A stretch of DNA of 64,000 bases from the NCBI GenBank assembly GCA_907164885.2, contig OU015503.1:125661523-125725522 (forward strand). Direction: 5' to 3'. Under the pieces are notes generated by a model. The model ran no database searches and was not told where the DNA came from. It was given only the letters and a program-made list of their open reading frames with translations. Each line of letters opens with the position of its first letter. The stretch's first letter is position 1. The stretch comes from Dolomedes plantarius (taxonomy: Eukaryota > Arthropoda > Arachnida > Araneae > Dolomedidae). Of the stretch, positions 22,806-32,732 are shown piece by piece. Both the position numbers and the translations under genes were made by a program.

Positions 22806-23348
22806 TGTCGTGAAAGAATGATATATTTTATATAATGTGTACGTGTGTGGTCTTTTTCAGAAGCGCTCTGGGCAGGGAGAAACTGAAGATCCAATCTACA
22901 CTAATTGGATCCCCATGGGCGGGGAAGATGTGTGGAAATGGGCGGTGATAATTGGAGCCATGTGTTGCCGTAGGCTCTAATTACGGGCTTCCTCGCTGAT
23001 GGAAGCGCCGATCGTGCGAACGGCGGATCGGAAATTGGGGATATTAAAGGAATTTTCGAGAACTTTCCGGAAAGAAGAAAGGTAATGAAAAGGCGGTTTC
23101 TCTGAGGAGAAAGGAGACCTTAGCCGACTGTTGAACGAGCTGCTGCTCAGACTTGTGGCGTAATTTTACTATGGCTTTCTGCAAGCCACTGCATAACGAT
23201 GTAACGTGCATTTAAGCATTGTACATATTTGTAATATAAGTAACAGGTCTAAATAAAGACTTTTGTATATATTTTAAATTAAGTGCCTGTCTTCGGTATT
23301 AAGAAATGAATACTTCATCGAGAATATTGGTTTCTGTGGGCCACGACA
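22806..23348 (+). mobile_element. candidate solo LTR
   Basis: 543 bp bounded by TGTCGTG and its inverted partner CACGACA, i.e. TG...CA with a 7-bp terminal inverted repeat. A polyadenylation signal (TAAATAAAG, near 23251) lies about 95 bp before the end. It is flanked on both sides by TA-rich repeats. No clear 5-bp duplication was found and no second copy is present here, so this is a tentative call. Confidence 0.45.
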
Positions 23349-24554
23349 CCACAATCAATATATATATATATATATGTGTGTGTATATTTATATATATACA
23401 GGTATATAATATAGTTGTAGGGTAAATACAGAAGGTCGTTTGAACTTTATGGAAATGATTTTGTAATTTATTTTTGGCATTTGCATTTTGAGATAAAAAT
23501 TTGGCAACTTTAGAATAATCGTTGTCGCAGTGTGGGCGACAGTTTTCGAAAATTGAACAGATGCAAGTTAGGCACAAAGTAATAGGAGAATAAAGTATTC
23601 AAGAACGGGTAGTAAGCGGTGACCAGCTGGAGTTAACGAACTGCTTAGCTGTAACGGAAGACGAGCGATGTCAAGTAAAGAAAAATATGGACAGTAAAGG
23701 GTCACCAGCTGGAGATAATGAACTGGGAAAGTGAAAATTGGAAGCGTAGAGGGGACTAAGTTAAGATAGGGAGCGAGATAAGCAGTTTTACGAGGTGGAC
23801 TTCATTAGGAAAGCAGCAGGAGGTTGAAACCGAGCGTGGGAGTCTGAAAAGTTGAAGGAGCCCAGAGAAAGAGGGTCGAAAGCATCACCCCTTCAAGTTA
23901 GATAATATAGGCCCAGGTCGGCCCATTGGTCAGGACATAGCCACCAATGGAATAAAAAATTATCGAAGTTTAGCTCGGTGTAAAGAAGAGATGGAAGAAT
24001 GAATTTTATTTGAGAAATCGAGAGGCGAAGGCAGAATTAAGAAGAGCTGAAAGGGCCGCAGATGATTTGGCATGGTGGGTATGTAAGCCCCAAGCGTTGG
24101 TCAGTGAGAAGTTGAATATCGACTGAACCTAGCATAGAGATGCAGTCGTACATGCAGTCTAACTAAGATATAATTGGAGCTCGATAGATGACTAGTGGAG
24201 AAATAGATGTGCCAATGAATGCCAGTTGCCGAACCAGCTGACCCCGTCCAGTTCAACGCAGAAGTAGAGTCTCTTCCCCTTCTTCGAATATGCGAGTCCG
24301 GTAGCCAGTGATGCCTGTGAATAAACCCCTCACCGCTGTTGATAATAGGAGAACCCCGTGTGGAATTGTGAAAGCTGTTTCAGTGAATGGGTGATCGCAG
24401 GTAGGAAAGTTTAAGATCTTTGGGTGTATTAATTGTTCAATGCTCACTGATAACGATATAGGAGAATAATGCTAATAGGTGAACATTCACTTATTTGGCC
24501 ATAGATATCTATCGCATGATGTTTAATTCCGTAGTAATTGGAATATTGTTAAAT

Positions 24555-25145
24555 ACCATGATATTAGCAGTGTATATGTCTGATTATCAATTAAGAATCT
24601 TGGAGTATAGTTAAATGATGATATTGAGTAGATAAAGGATGATATTAACAGTGTATGTATATGATTATCGATTAAGAATCTGTGAGTAGTTAAATGATAT
24701 TAGCAGTGTATAATTATAATTATCAATTAAGAATCTTGGAGTATAGTTAAATGAGGATATTAGCAGTATATATGTATGATTATCAATTAAGAATCTCTGA
24801 GTAGTTAAATGATGATATTAGCAGTGTATATGTATGGTTATCGATTAAGAATCTTGGAGTATAGTTAAATGATGATATTGAGTAGATAAAGGATGATATT
24901 AACAGTGTATGTATATGATTATCGATTAAGAATCTGTGAGTAGTTAAATGATGATATTAGCAGTGTATAATTATAATTATCAATTAAGAATCTTGGATTT
25001 ATAGTTAAATGAGGATATTAGCAGTATATATGTATGATTATCAATTAAAAATCTGTGAGTAGTTAAATGATGATATTAGCAGTGTATATGTATGGTTATC
25101 GATTAAGAATCTTGGAGAAATTAAATGATGATATTAGCAAGAATA
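24555..25145 (+). repeat. higher-order minisatellite, 254-bp period
   Basis: About ten copies of a 55-60 bp unit of the form GATATTAGCAGTGTATA-x-GATTATCAATTAAGAATCT-x-GAGTAGTTAAAT. The subtypes recur in fixed order, including a 24-bp spacer with GAGTAGATAAAGG at 24626 and again at 24880. That gives a second-level period of 254 bp, present about twice. Confidence 0.85.
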
Positions 25146-25408
25146 GGCAACGGATTAATATGATATAGGAGTAAAAAGTCACTAATGAATAATATGAATT
25201 GTGTATGTATTGTGTTAATGTGTAATAAATTGATTTGTAATCTTACATTTGAGTAATCACTATCTGTTGTTGCAAATACTACCACTAGCTAATCAATGCA
25301 TTGATTAATTAAAAATCAAAATTATATAATTAAATACGATCTACTGTCACAATCGTCTGCTACTGTTTTGTTTTGACTGGAATGTAAAATATAAGATTTA
25401 TTTTGAAA

Positions 25409-26510
25409 ATGGCTCCTAAAATTGATAGATGGCTCGAAGGTTACGTAACTGTGCTTTCCGGGGAGAAATATTCGTATCAACAAATTATAAATCGGTGTAA
25501 AAATCACGGTTATGGCATTTCAACAAAAAGAAATTTATAATACATTAAATTTGAAGGGAAAAAAAAGTCTAACTGAAAGTAAAAATGAAAACATGACCGC
25601 GAAACCTCCTCCTAAGATAGTTCGAGCGACGTTAAATATCAAGAAAGTTAAATCTCTGATCTTAAAAGAAAATCCGCTGACTCCATTGCATCGAAATCAG
25701 GAATGTCTTCTAGCACTGTAAGTAAAATCATTCATAAAGATTTCAAGTTAAATAAAATGCTTAAACCTGAAGATCATCTGCTTTTGCCAAAGCATATTGC
25801 TGACAGAAAAAAAATTGTAGAAAATTATATTAAAAACACCTAGCTGCTGTAAAATGGAAATTTGCGGTAACACTCGATGAGGCATGGGTGTATTTAAGAG
25901 ACCGTGATAAAAAAAAGATGAATTTTCTATTGCTCGACTGACGGGAATGACCGTACGAAATGGCTTCGACAGTGTTCAGAAAATTTCTCAAAGGGAAACA
26001 TGATAGTTGCAGGATTTTGTTACAACGGCAAATAAAAATCAAAAAATGTCACCAGTAAAGCCAAAATTATTTCACTCTACTATCAGCAGAATATTTTAGA
26101 GCCCATTTTTGAAGAAGAAATTCCAGCCTTAAACGGAAAGGACATTGATAAATTTTAGCTTCATTTGGGCAAAGCCTCTAGTCACACGTTTAAATGAACT
26201 GCCGCGTATTCAGCAAAGAAAGAACCTGAAACAGGAATAAAGTGTATCCCACTTAATGAAATACCTGCAAAATCACCTGACGCTTCTAAAATGGACATTT
26301 GCGCTTTCGGTTTATTAAATCGAGTCTTAGGACATAGCATCCAAGAACACTGAATGGACCGTGGAAAACGGTCCAAGAGGAATGGGGTAAAATTGACATG
26401 GCAGTACTAAGAAAAAGTTTACTTTCCTGGGAAAATTCGAGCTAGAGCTATTGTGAAGAACCATGGCTATCAGCCTGAAGCAAATCGCCGCAAAAAATAC
26501 GGCATTTATA
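25409..26510 (+). pseudogene. DD41D-type transposase, heavily decayed
   Basis: Starts at ATG 25409 (MAPKIDRWLEGYVTVLSGEK) and can be followed in pieces: HLLLPKHIADRKKIVENYIK, ENFSKGNMIVAGFCYNG, YYQQNILEPIFEEEIPAL, GIKCIPLNEIPAKSPDA. Each block aligns with the near-intact protein at 21191-22287 (LLPNHIAERR, ESFSKGFMIVAGFSYNG, YYQEHILSPIFLNEIPSLYP, GIKAIPFTDIPTKSPDV). More than ten stops and frameshifts are present. The second catalytic Asp is replaced by Gly (HLGKASSHT). The overall divergence shows an old lineage split rather than a recent copy. Confidence 0.85.
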
Positions 26511-26687
26511 CAAAAAACTTATTCAAAATCAACTCTATCAAAATCGCTTCCATAAAGGGCGAACGACCTTCTGTAATTAACGATGAAGTTATAATTAGAG
26601 GTTTTACAGCATAAAGTAATGAACTAAACCTAATTCCTTTGATGATTAGGGTGAATATTTTGTAAAAAAAATTGCAATATTTAATAA

Positions 26688-27370
26688 TCTATACTAATAT
26701 ATAAAGAGAGAGAGAGGATTTTGTATGTGGAGGGTAATCTCCAGAAGAACTGCACCTATTTGAAAAATTCTTTCACTATTTGAAAAGTGCATTATTCCAG
26801 ATAGACATAGGTTATATATTATGTATATCTGTTCAGTAGAAATAAAGTTAGGGACCTAAATGTTGAGCTGATGCTTCACCTTTACAACTTTTCCTTTCTC
26901 AACCATAGTCAAGTAACCATATAGCAACACATCAAATGATATTTTCATTTGTTATCAGTAAAACATTTAACATTTGAACTTTCTTTGTCAACCATAGTCA
27001 AGTAACCATAGCAACACATCAAACTACATTTTCATTTGTTATCAGTAAAACATTTAATATTTTAAACAATCAAGTGGAGGAGTTATTGATAAAAAGAAAA
27101 AGGTTTTTTGAAATTGGCAACGTTTAAGGGTTTATTGAAGAAAATTGCATTTGGAACTACGCTTTTTATTGGACATTTGAGGTAAAAAAAAATTTACAAT
27201 TTATTGGCTGTCAACTGGAAATTTATTGGTATAATATTACAGAACTTTATTTATAAACTTTATATTTTTGAATTTATGTACAATTTTATGCACAATTTGC
27301 GTAAATCGAACTTGAATTATTGAACTTTAGATAACTGTTCAACCCTGACAAAGTCGGGACGGGCCGCTAG
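26688..27370 (+). mobile_element. Helitron copy B, non-coding
   Basis: TC start (TCTATACTAATATATAAAGA) after AA and CTAG end before T. The terminal hairpin region CCCTGACAAAGTCGGGACGG is just before the end. 683 bp, a deletion derivative of the type at 15060-16229. It shares the GTAAAACATTTAA and GGCAACG...GGGTTTA blocks but lacks the helicase remnant. Part of its left half (the CTTTGTCAACCATAGTCAAG stretch) is duplicated in tandem (26887-26960 and 26981-27055). Confidence 0.9.
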
Positions 27371-27455
27371 TATGGTAATAAAATTGTCGCGTTAATTCTT
27401 CAATGATATTCAGTCTTACAATTGAAAAAGGGGTTAATTGAGAACAAGCATTTAC

Positions 27456-27560
27456 CTTTTGAACAGAGACCATCAAGACAACGGACGCAATTTCCTTCAA
27501 TTTCTTCCTCGGTATCAGGACATAACTCTACGCATTTATTCCCATATATCAATAGATGTT
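27456..27560 (-). CDS. Egfr: EGF receptor exon: end of furin-like domain
   Basis: This short exon (2 + 34 codons + 1 base) lies between an AG at 27562-27561 and a GTAAAT donor starting at 27455. It reads HLLIYGNKCVELCPDTEEE, then IEGNCVRCLDGLCSK. The family pattern is E-H-L-L-x-x-N-G-x-C-V-R-x-C-P, an acidic/Gly-rich loop, then C-V-P-C-x-G-P-C-x-K-x-C, so cysteine spacing is kept throughout. It closes the furin-like region and runs straight into L domain 2, whose first exon is at 2564-2444. The intron in between is about 24.9 kb and holds the densest transposon nest of the window. A Helitron copy ends at 27370, only 85 bp from the donor side of this exon. Confidence 0.94.
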
Positions 27561-27973
27561 CTAAAAACAAAACACAATTTAAGATGAAAATTAGTGACTG
27601 CTGTTTCTGATATAATCATAAAATAATTATTTTACTACACACAAATGTGTAATATTATGACTTTATAAAATGAAAATTATTTAGATTTTTTTTTTGAAAT
27701 TTTTATATTACATTATAATATACACACAATTAACATACGAAAAAATTATTTTATTACACTACTATAAAATATATGCAATTTTACAATAACAGACAAAATT
27801 AAATTATTACATTCCTATAAACAAATTATTTATTTTTATTATCATATCGTGACGTTATAATATTATTATGACAAAAATATGATATAAGTGCATGCGATAA
27901 TTTTATTCTACTAAATATACATAAATAGCGCACATAAAAAGAAGGGATAGTTATTTAAAATAGTTTAACTCAC

Positions 27974-28115
27974 CGGGACAGTTTTCGACACAAATTGGTC
28001 CATACGTATATTTGCCCTGTGGTATCTGTACCCAAGAAGATGTGGTACGATTGTACCTCCTTGCAGGCGGACACCCTTTCTTACAAACTCCACCATCTTT
28101 GACGTTCTTGCATGC
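27974..28115 (-). CDS. Egfr: EGF receptor exon: furin-like domain, middle part
   Basis: This exon continues the furin-like domain in frame from the exon at 51498-51311. The acceptor is TTTCAG (AG at 28117-28116) and the donor GTGAGT begins at 27973. The peptide starts ACKNVKDGGVCKKGCPPARR and goes on through YNRTTSSW to GKYTYGPICVENCP. EGFR orthologues carry C-x-K-F-x-D-x-x-x-C-x-x-x-C-P-P, then Y-N-P-T-T, then G-K-Y-S/A-F/Y-G-A-x-C-V-K-x-C-P at the same points. NRT is a possible N-glycosylation site. The exon has 47 full codons plus one base (G); with the AA that opens the next exon this makes GAA (Glu). Only 413 bp separate it from that exon, while a mariner-like element begins 91 bp upstream at 28206. 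Confidence 0.95.
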
Positions 28116-28205
28116 CTGAAAGCAACAAAAATTGGAAAAAAAAGGGCAAAACAATAAATGTGGTAAAACAAAACAAAAAATAATAGTTTCAAGACTATAT
28201 ATATA

Positions 28206-30064
28206 CTGGGTGGTTATAATTTAACTTCCCCTATAAACGGCATCCTACAGCGCAAACGGGTGAACGGAATGCAACGAAATTTTGTATATGGGCTATACAC
28301 GAGATGCGCTCACGGAATTTCGAAAAAAAAATTAGTTCCAAAATGTCCACCAGAGGGCGCCTTTTCGGGAAAAACATGAAATTTAACACAATAAACGACC
28401 AAAACGGAATACAGAAACAATATTAACATTTATTGACTAGTTTCTGATCACCTTGTAGTCGAACCACATTAAGTAAATGTAAGGGAGAAACAGAAAACAG
28501 TTCAGTTTGCAGAAACAAGAACAGATTAGGACGAAATTGCACAAGTGGAGCAGTTGTTAATCGTGTCTAGGACGATGTAGGGAAAGCTGCTCCACGTGAC
28601 CACCTTCATTCACCTGCAAAATCTCAAGTCCATGGACAGTGTGTTCAACAGCAGATCGTAACTGATCAGTTGTGAGGCTTCGCACATGAAGCGTTATGGA
28701 GTTCTTTAAGTCATTCAACGTCGCAACACCTCCACGATACACCAGACTTTTTAAATAGCCCCATAACCAGAAATCGCACGGAGTTAGATCCGGCGAACGT
28801 GGTGGCCATGGATTAGGAAAGGAGCGACTAATAACACGTTCCTCTGTGAAGTGTTGGAGCAATAACGTCTTCACGGACCCATGGATATGTGGGGGCGCAC
28901 CATCCTGCATGTAAATGGTCGATGTAAGGACCCGCCTTTGCTGTAGTTGCGGCACAACAAACGTCTGCAGCATTTCGTGGTACCGACGGCCCGTAACGGA
29001 ACATGTGACAGGCCCACGTTCACCGATTTCCTCAAAGAAGAATGGCCCAAGGATGAAACCAGACAGTGACCTTTGAAGACTGTAGGGGAAATTCAGTCTG
29101 GATCCGCGGATTTTCCTTAGCCCAAATTCGGCAATTCTATGTGTTGACTGTCCCATTGAGGTAGAAATGAGCCTCGTCGCTCCACAGAATATTCCAAGGC
29201 CATGACAGATCAACAGTCATTCTGTTGAGAAAACTGACTGCGAATGAGAGACTTTGTGGCTTGTCCCTATCAAGCAGCTCCTGGGCATGGCGGATCTTGT
29301 ATGGGAAGTAGTGTATTATGTTTCTGAGTACTTTTCGGATGGTGCTGTAAGAATAGCTTGTCTGTCGAGAAACTGCACGCGCGCTATTGCTCCCAAACTC
29401 TGATGTCTGTGACTGTAAGTCAACAGCTGTCTTGACGGCATCAACAAGTACCGGTGTGACACGTTTATGGCCTCTTCCAGGTTGAACTCCTAATTTCCCC
29501 ATCTCTTCAAATCTCTTAATCATGGCCCGGTTACCTTTAGTAGACATTGGTCCACGCCGTAGGTTCTTCCTACGACGAAATTCACGAACTGCAGCAGAAG
29601 CATTCCCCTTGTTTTCGTAAAACAGTTTCATCAATAACGCACGTTCAACTAAAGAGACCGTCATTAGTACAGCCGGAAACATCGACTTAAACATGACAAC
29701 GTCTACAAACGTTTCATACCCTAACGTGTTTTGCATAAAGCTTCATCTTCTTCCCGAGCATGTAAATCCCGACATTTTTCTCCTACAACTGACATCTTTT
29801 CCCGGTTTTACATTTTATTACTCATAATTGTTGTACTGGATTGTTAATATTGTTTCTGTATTCCGTTTTGGTCGTTTATTGTGTTAAATTTCATGTTTTT
29901 ACCAAAAAAGCGCCCTCTAGTGGACATTTTGGAACTAAAATTTTTTTCGAAATTCCGTGAGCGCATCTCGTGTATAGCCCATATATGAAATTTCGTTGCA
30001 TTCCGTTCACCCGTTTGCGCTGTAGGATGCCGTTTATCGGGGAAGTTTAATTATAACCACCCGG
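28206..30064 (-). mobile_element. mariner-like transposon with ~225-bp inverted repeats
   Basis: Ends CTGGGTGGTTATAATTTAAC and, complementary, TTTAATTATAACCACCCGG, next to TA on both sides (28204-28205 and 30065-30066). Similarity of the two arms continues for about 225 bp (to about 28430 and from about 29845), much longer than usual for Tc1/mariner. The arms include the matching ACGAGATGCGCTCACGGAAT and CGGAATACAGAAACAATATT blocks. It carries a DUF4817-type transposase gene on the minus strand. Confidence 0.92.
28557..29664 (-). pseudogene. DUF4817-type mariner-like transposase, broken
   Basis: ATG 29664 opens MTVSLVERALLMKLFYENKG, the helix-turn-helix (DUF4817) start of a large arthropod transposase group. 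The catalytic residues are Asp in LWSDEAHFYLNG, Asp in YMQDGAPPH, and Asp in RSPDLTPCDFWLWG. There are 42 residues between the last two Asp in this copy. A TAG replaces a sense codon after LNGTVNT (about 29143), and a frameshift lies in the GTCTGGTTTCATCC stretch near 29058. From there the frame is open to the TAA at about 28557. So two lesions separate it from an open gene. The upstream ATG at 29736 is less likely because homology begins at MTVSLVE. Confidence 0.88.
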
Positions 30065-30183
30065 TATATATGGGGGGGGCGGAATTTGTCTTTTGATTTT
30101 CTGAAGAATTTCACAAAAGTGGGACATTACATCGTCATTGATAATATTACTTGCTCTGTTGGTCATAGATTTAATAGGTGGCG

Positions 30184-31795
30184 CTATTCAATAAATGCCT
30201 TCACTTCACTCCACTTGCTGCAAATTTCTTCTATCATGGCAACGGAAACTATCTCCCTATCATTGCCTTTCTTTGAAAAATGTTTTTGCTGGATAGTATC
30301 CACCTGTTGACTCTGCAGCTCAACCAGTTCTGTGGTGGGTTCTTCACTGTCTTCCGCTCCCAGCTCCTCCACATCTTCACAGTCGACCTCCAAGCCCATA
30401 CTATTGCCCATGGACACTATCTCATCCCCAACTTTGACTTCCGCCTCTTCAATATCAAAGCCCTCGAAGTTTTTTCCAGACAGACGGCAAGGTGCAATAA
30501 GAGACCTTCCTTCAGGCCTTATCAGTAATGTTATTGAGGTTGAGGATATCGAAGTTTTTTCCAGACAGACTGTAAGGTACAATAAGAGACCTTCCTCCAG
30601 GCCTTAGTAATGTTGATGAGGTTGAGGATATCGAAGTTTTTTCCAGACAGACTGCAAGGTACAATAAGAGACCTTCCTCCAGGCCTTATCAATAATGTTG
30701 ACAAGGTTGAGGATATCGAAGTTTTTTCCAGACAGACTGCAAGGTACAATAAGATACCTTCCTCCAGGCCTTATCAATAATGTTGATGAGGTTGAGGATA
30801 TCGAAGTTTTTTCCAGACAGACTGCAAGGTGCAATAAGAGACCTTCCTCCAGGCCTCATCAGTAATGTTGATGAGGTTGAGGATATCGAAGTGCTCCTTC
30901 CAAAAATCTCTCAGGGTCAAATAGGCGTCATCTGTAACTTGAAAACACGCTGAAAAAAGTGCCGTGATTTAGAAATTTTTAAAATTAGAAATGACCTGCT
31001 GGTCCATAGGCTGAATCGAAGGGGTTCTGTTGAGTGGTAGAAATTTGACCTTAATGAAGTTATATTTATTTGTTGTCCAGGTCTTGTTCGAAATTTGGAG
31101 GACGAGAAGACACTTCAAGGGCAAACCATTATCTTCAAGATATTTCTTGAAAGCTGGCGCGAAGACCTCAGTAATCCACTCATTGAAAATGACTCTTGTT
31201 ACCCAGGCATTAGGAATTGATCTCCACATTACAGGCAGTTTAGCCTTTAGCACATTATTTTTCTTGAATTCACAAGGATTTTCAGAGTGGTAAACTATGA
31301 GGGACTTGATTTTACAATCACTACTTGCATTAGCACACAATAAAAGTACAAGCCTGTCCATCATGGGCTTGTGCCCAGGATGTGCCTTCTCCTCTTTGGT
31401 TAAGTAGGTTCTTCTTGGCATTTCCCCCAAAACAATCCTATTTCATCACAGTTAAATCTTGGTTTGGCATGTAGCTTTCACTTTCCACAAACTGTTTGAA
31501 TTCATGAACGAATTCAACTGCAGCCTTTTTATATGAACTAGCAGTCTCCCCCTGCCTAACAACACTATGAATTCCACTTCACTTACGGAATTTCTGAAAC
31601 CTTTTTAAATCCTCTTCTTAAAATATGTGTTAGAGGAAGCTTTAAGCTGTGTTCGAAGAAGTCCGACTGAGCTTGACATGTGGACTATTCGCGAACCGAA
31701 GCACGTATGACGAATGCTAGCAGCGCAGACCACCAGGTGGCAATGCATCCCCGGGGTTTGTTCGTAAACCGAATCGTTCGTAAACCGAGGTACCA

Positions 31796-31797
<2 letters not shown>
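30184..31797 (-). pseudogene. Tigger/pogo-type transposase relic
   Basis: DDE transposase of the pogo/Tigger group on the minus strand. The element's 5' end is at about 31797 (AGTGGTACCTCGGTTTACGA, the typical Tigger terminus). The frame fragments include KMPRRTYLTKEEK-like sequence, then GHKPMMDRLVLLLCANAS, KLPVMWRSIPNAWVTR, LPLKCLLVLQ, and FLPLNRTPSIQPMDQQVIS. In LPLKCLLVLQ the usual LDNAPAH motif is damaged, so the second catalytic Asp is lost. The C-terminal part is interrupted by a minisatellite (30448-30895). It ends with an acidic tail and EICSKWSEVKAFIE. The 3' terminal repeat was not found. Confidence 0.88.
30448..30895 (-). repeat. minisatellite of ~85 bp units inside the Tigger gene
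   Basis: Six starts of the GAAGTTTTTTCCAGACAGAC block at about 30466, 30551, 30633, 30718, 30803 and (variant) 30887. On the minus strand the unit encodes FDILNLINITKAWRKVSYCT then LQSVWKKL, which corresponds to Tigger transposase residues just before the acidic tail. So the repeat is an amplified piece of the gene itself. Confidence 0.88.
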
Positions 31798-31830
<33 letters not shown>

Positions 31831-31842
31831 CAATCAAACCTC

Positions 31843-31946
31843 GCTAACTAGAACCTCGATTTCACGAATTTTTTGATATCTCGAAGAAAATAAAATTCCC
31901 TTCAAATTTCCTATGCACTCAATGTTAAAAAAACCTTGTTTTGACG

Positions 31947-32007
<61 letters not shown>
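31843..32007. repeat. pogo-type terminal fragment plus TA microsatellite
   Basis: TCAAACCTCGCTAACTAGAA followed by CTCGATTTCACGAATTTTTT looks like the terminus of a different pogo/Tigger family, cut after about 110 bp by a TA tract (31950-32007). No partner end was found. Confidence 0.5.
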
Positions 32008-32032
32008 GTGGTACCTGAGCCAACATAGGAGA

Positions 32033-32118
32033 GTGGTACCTGCATATTCCACCAGATGACACTATTATCCGTTTGCGCCGCTCCAGCTAAACTAAAGAAG
32101 AGATCTGGCAACCCCAGT
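32033..32118 (+). repeat. gypsy LTR fragment
   Basis: About 86 bp matching the LTR of the element at 40472-44333. It shares TTCCACCAGATGACACTATT, CGTTTGCGCCGCTCCAGCT and AGATCTGGCA (compare 44049-44120). It is fused directly to the 5'-truncated LINE at about 32119. Confidence 0.75.
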
Positions 32119-32728
32119 CCCACCTATAGAAATGATTGCACAAATTCTACTTACCTCATGAGAGGCACTGCTATCTTAGTTAAAAATACCCTCCCACACC
32201 ATGAAATCATTCTCCCCCCACTTAAGTGCATTAACGCTACCGCTATCAACATCAAATAAAACAACCTTCCTCACTATACTACATCCCACCTATGCGAAAA
32301 TCTAATGAAGACCTAAATGCTTTAAACTCTCTTAATTTAAATACTTTAATTTTTGGCGACCTTAATGCTCAACATAAACTCTGGAATAGTAAAACTAATA
32401 ACTACTACAGTAACATAATCTATAATTTTACTAGTAAAACTAACTTTGATATTATCGCCCCCACTTCACCAACCCCCTTCTCTACTAATACTGATAGTAT
32501 TCATGACTTTGCCCCAGTAAAAGGTTTCCCTCATGATCTTTCTTTTAATACCCACTGTGAGCTAACATCCGACCACCACCCAGTTGAAATCCATATCCCT
32601 CTTGACCCAAATCCCTTAATCATTAATCACACAAACAAATCAACTGGGACACATTCAAAAATGAACTTAATAACATTAACTACATATCCCCCATTGTCAA
32701 TAATATTAAGGATTTGGAAAATCTTGTC
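32119..32728 (+). pseudogene. Jockey-like LINE, endonuclease part (segment 1 of 3)
   Basis: Non-LTR retrotransposon ORF2 remains. The recognisable apurinic endonuclease motifs are RGTAILVKNTLPHHEIILPP, LIFGDLNAQHKLWNS and the SDHHPVEIHI end of the domain. These enzymes nick the target DNA to prime reverse transcription. The 5' end of the LINE is missing, as usual for such copies, and a frameshift lies near 32260. The frame runs to KDLENLVL at the TTAA of 32729-32732, where a Kolobok-like element is inserted, and continues at 35527. One C-to-T-type drift and several small lesions make it inactive. Orientation and order with segments 2 and 3 are consistent. Confidence 0.88.
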
Positions 32729-32732
32729 TTAA

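Larger units (their letters stand above)
23429..26573 (+). mobile_element. decayed DD41D-type transposon with expanded 5' region
   Basis: Inverted ends CAGAAGGTCGTTTGAACTTT (23429-23448) and its imperfect complement CATAAAGGGCGAACGACCTT followed by CTG, ending at 26573. Both are next to TA (23427-23428 and 26574-26575). Similarity of the two ends extends to about 40 bp. The transposase relic lies at 25409-26510. The 2 kb between the left end and the gene is non-coding and contains the tandem repeat 24555-25145, which makes this element more than twice as long as its relative at 21047-22341. Confidence 0.82.

Noticed and set aside
30448..30895. Regularly spaced repeats considered as a CRISPR-like array
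   Set aside because: Units are about 85 bp, nearly identical throughout with no unique spacers, and derive from Tigger transposase codons in a eukaryotic genome.
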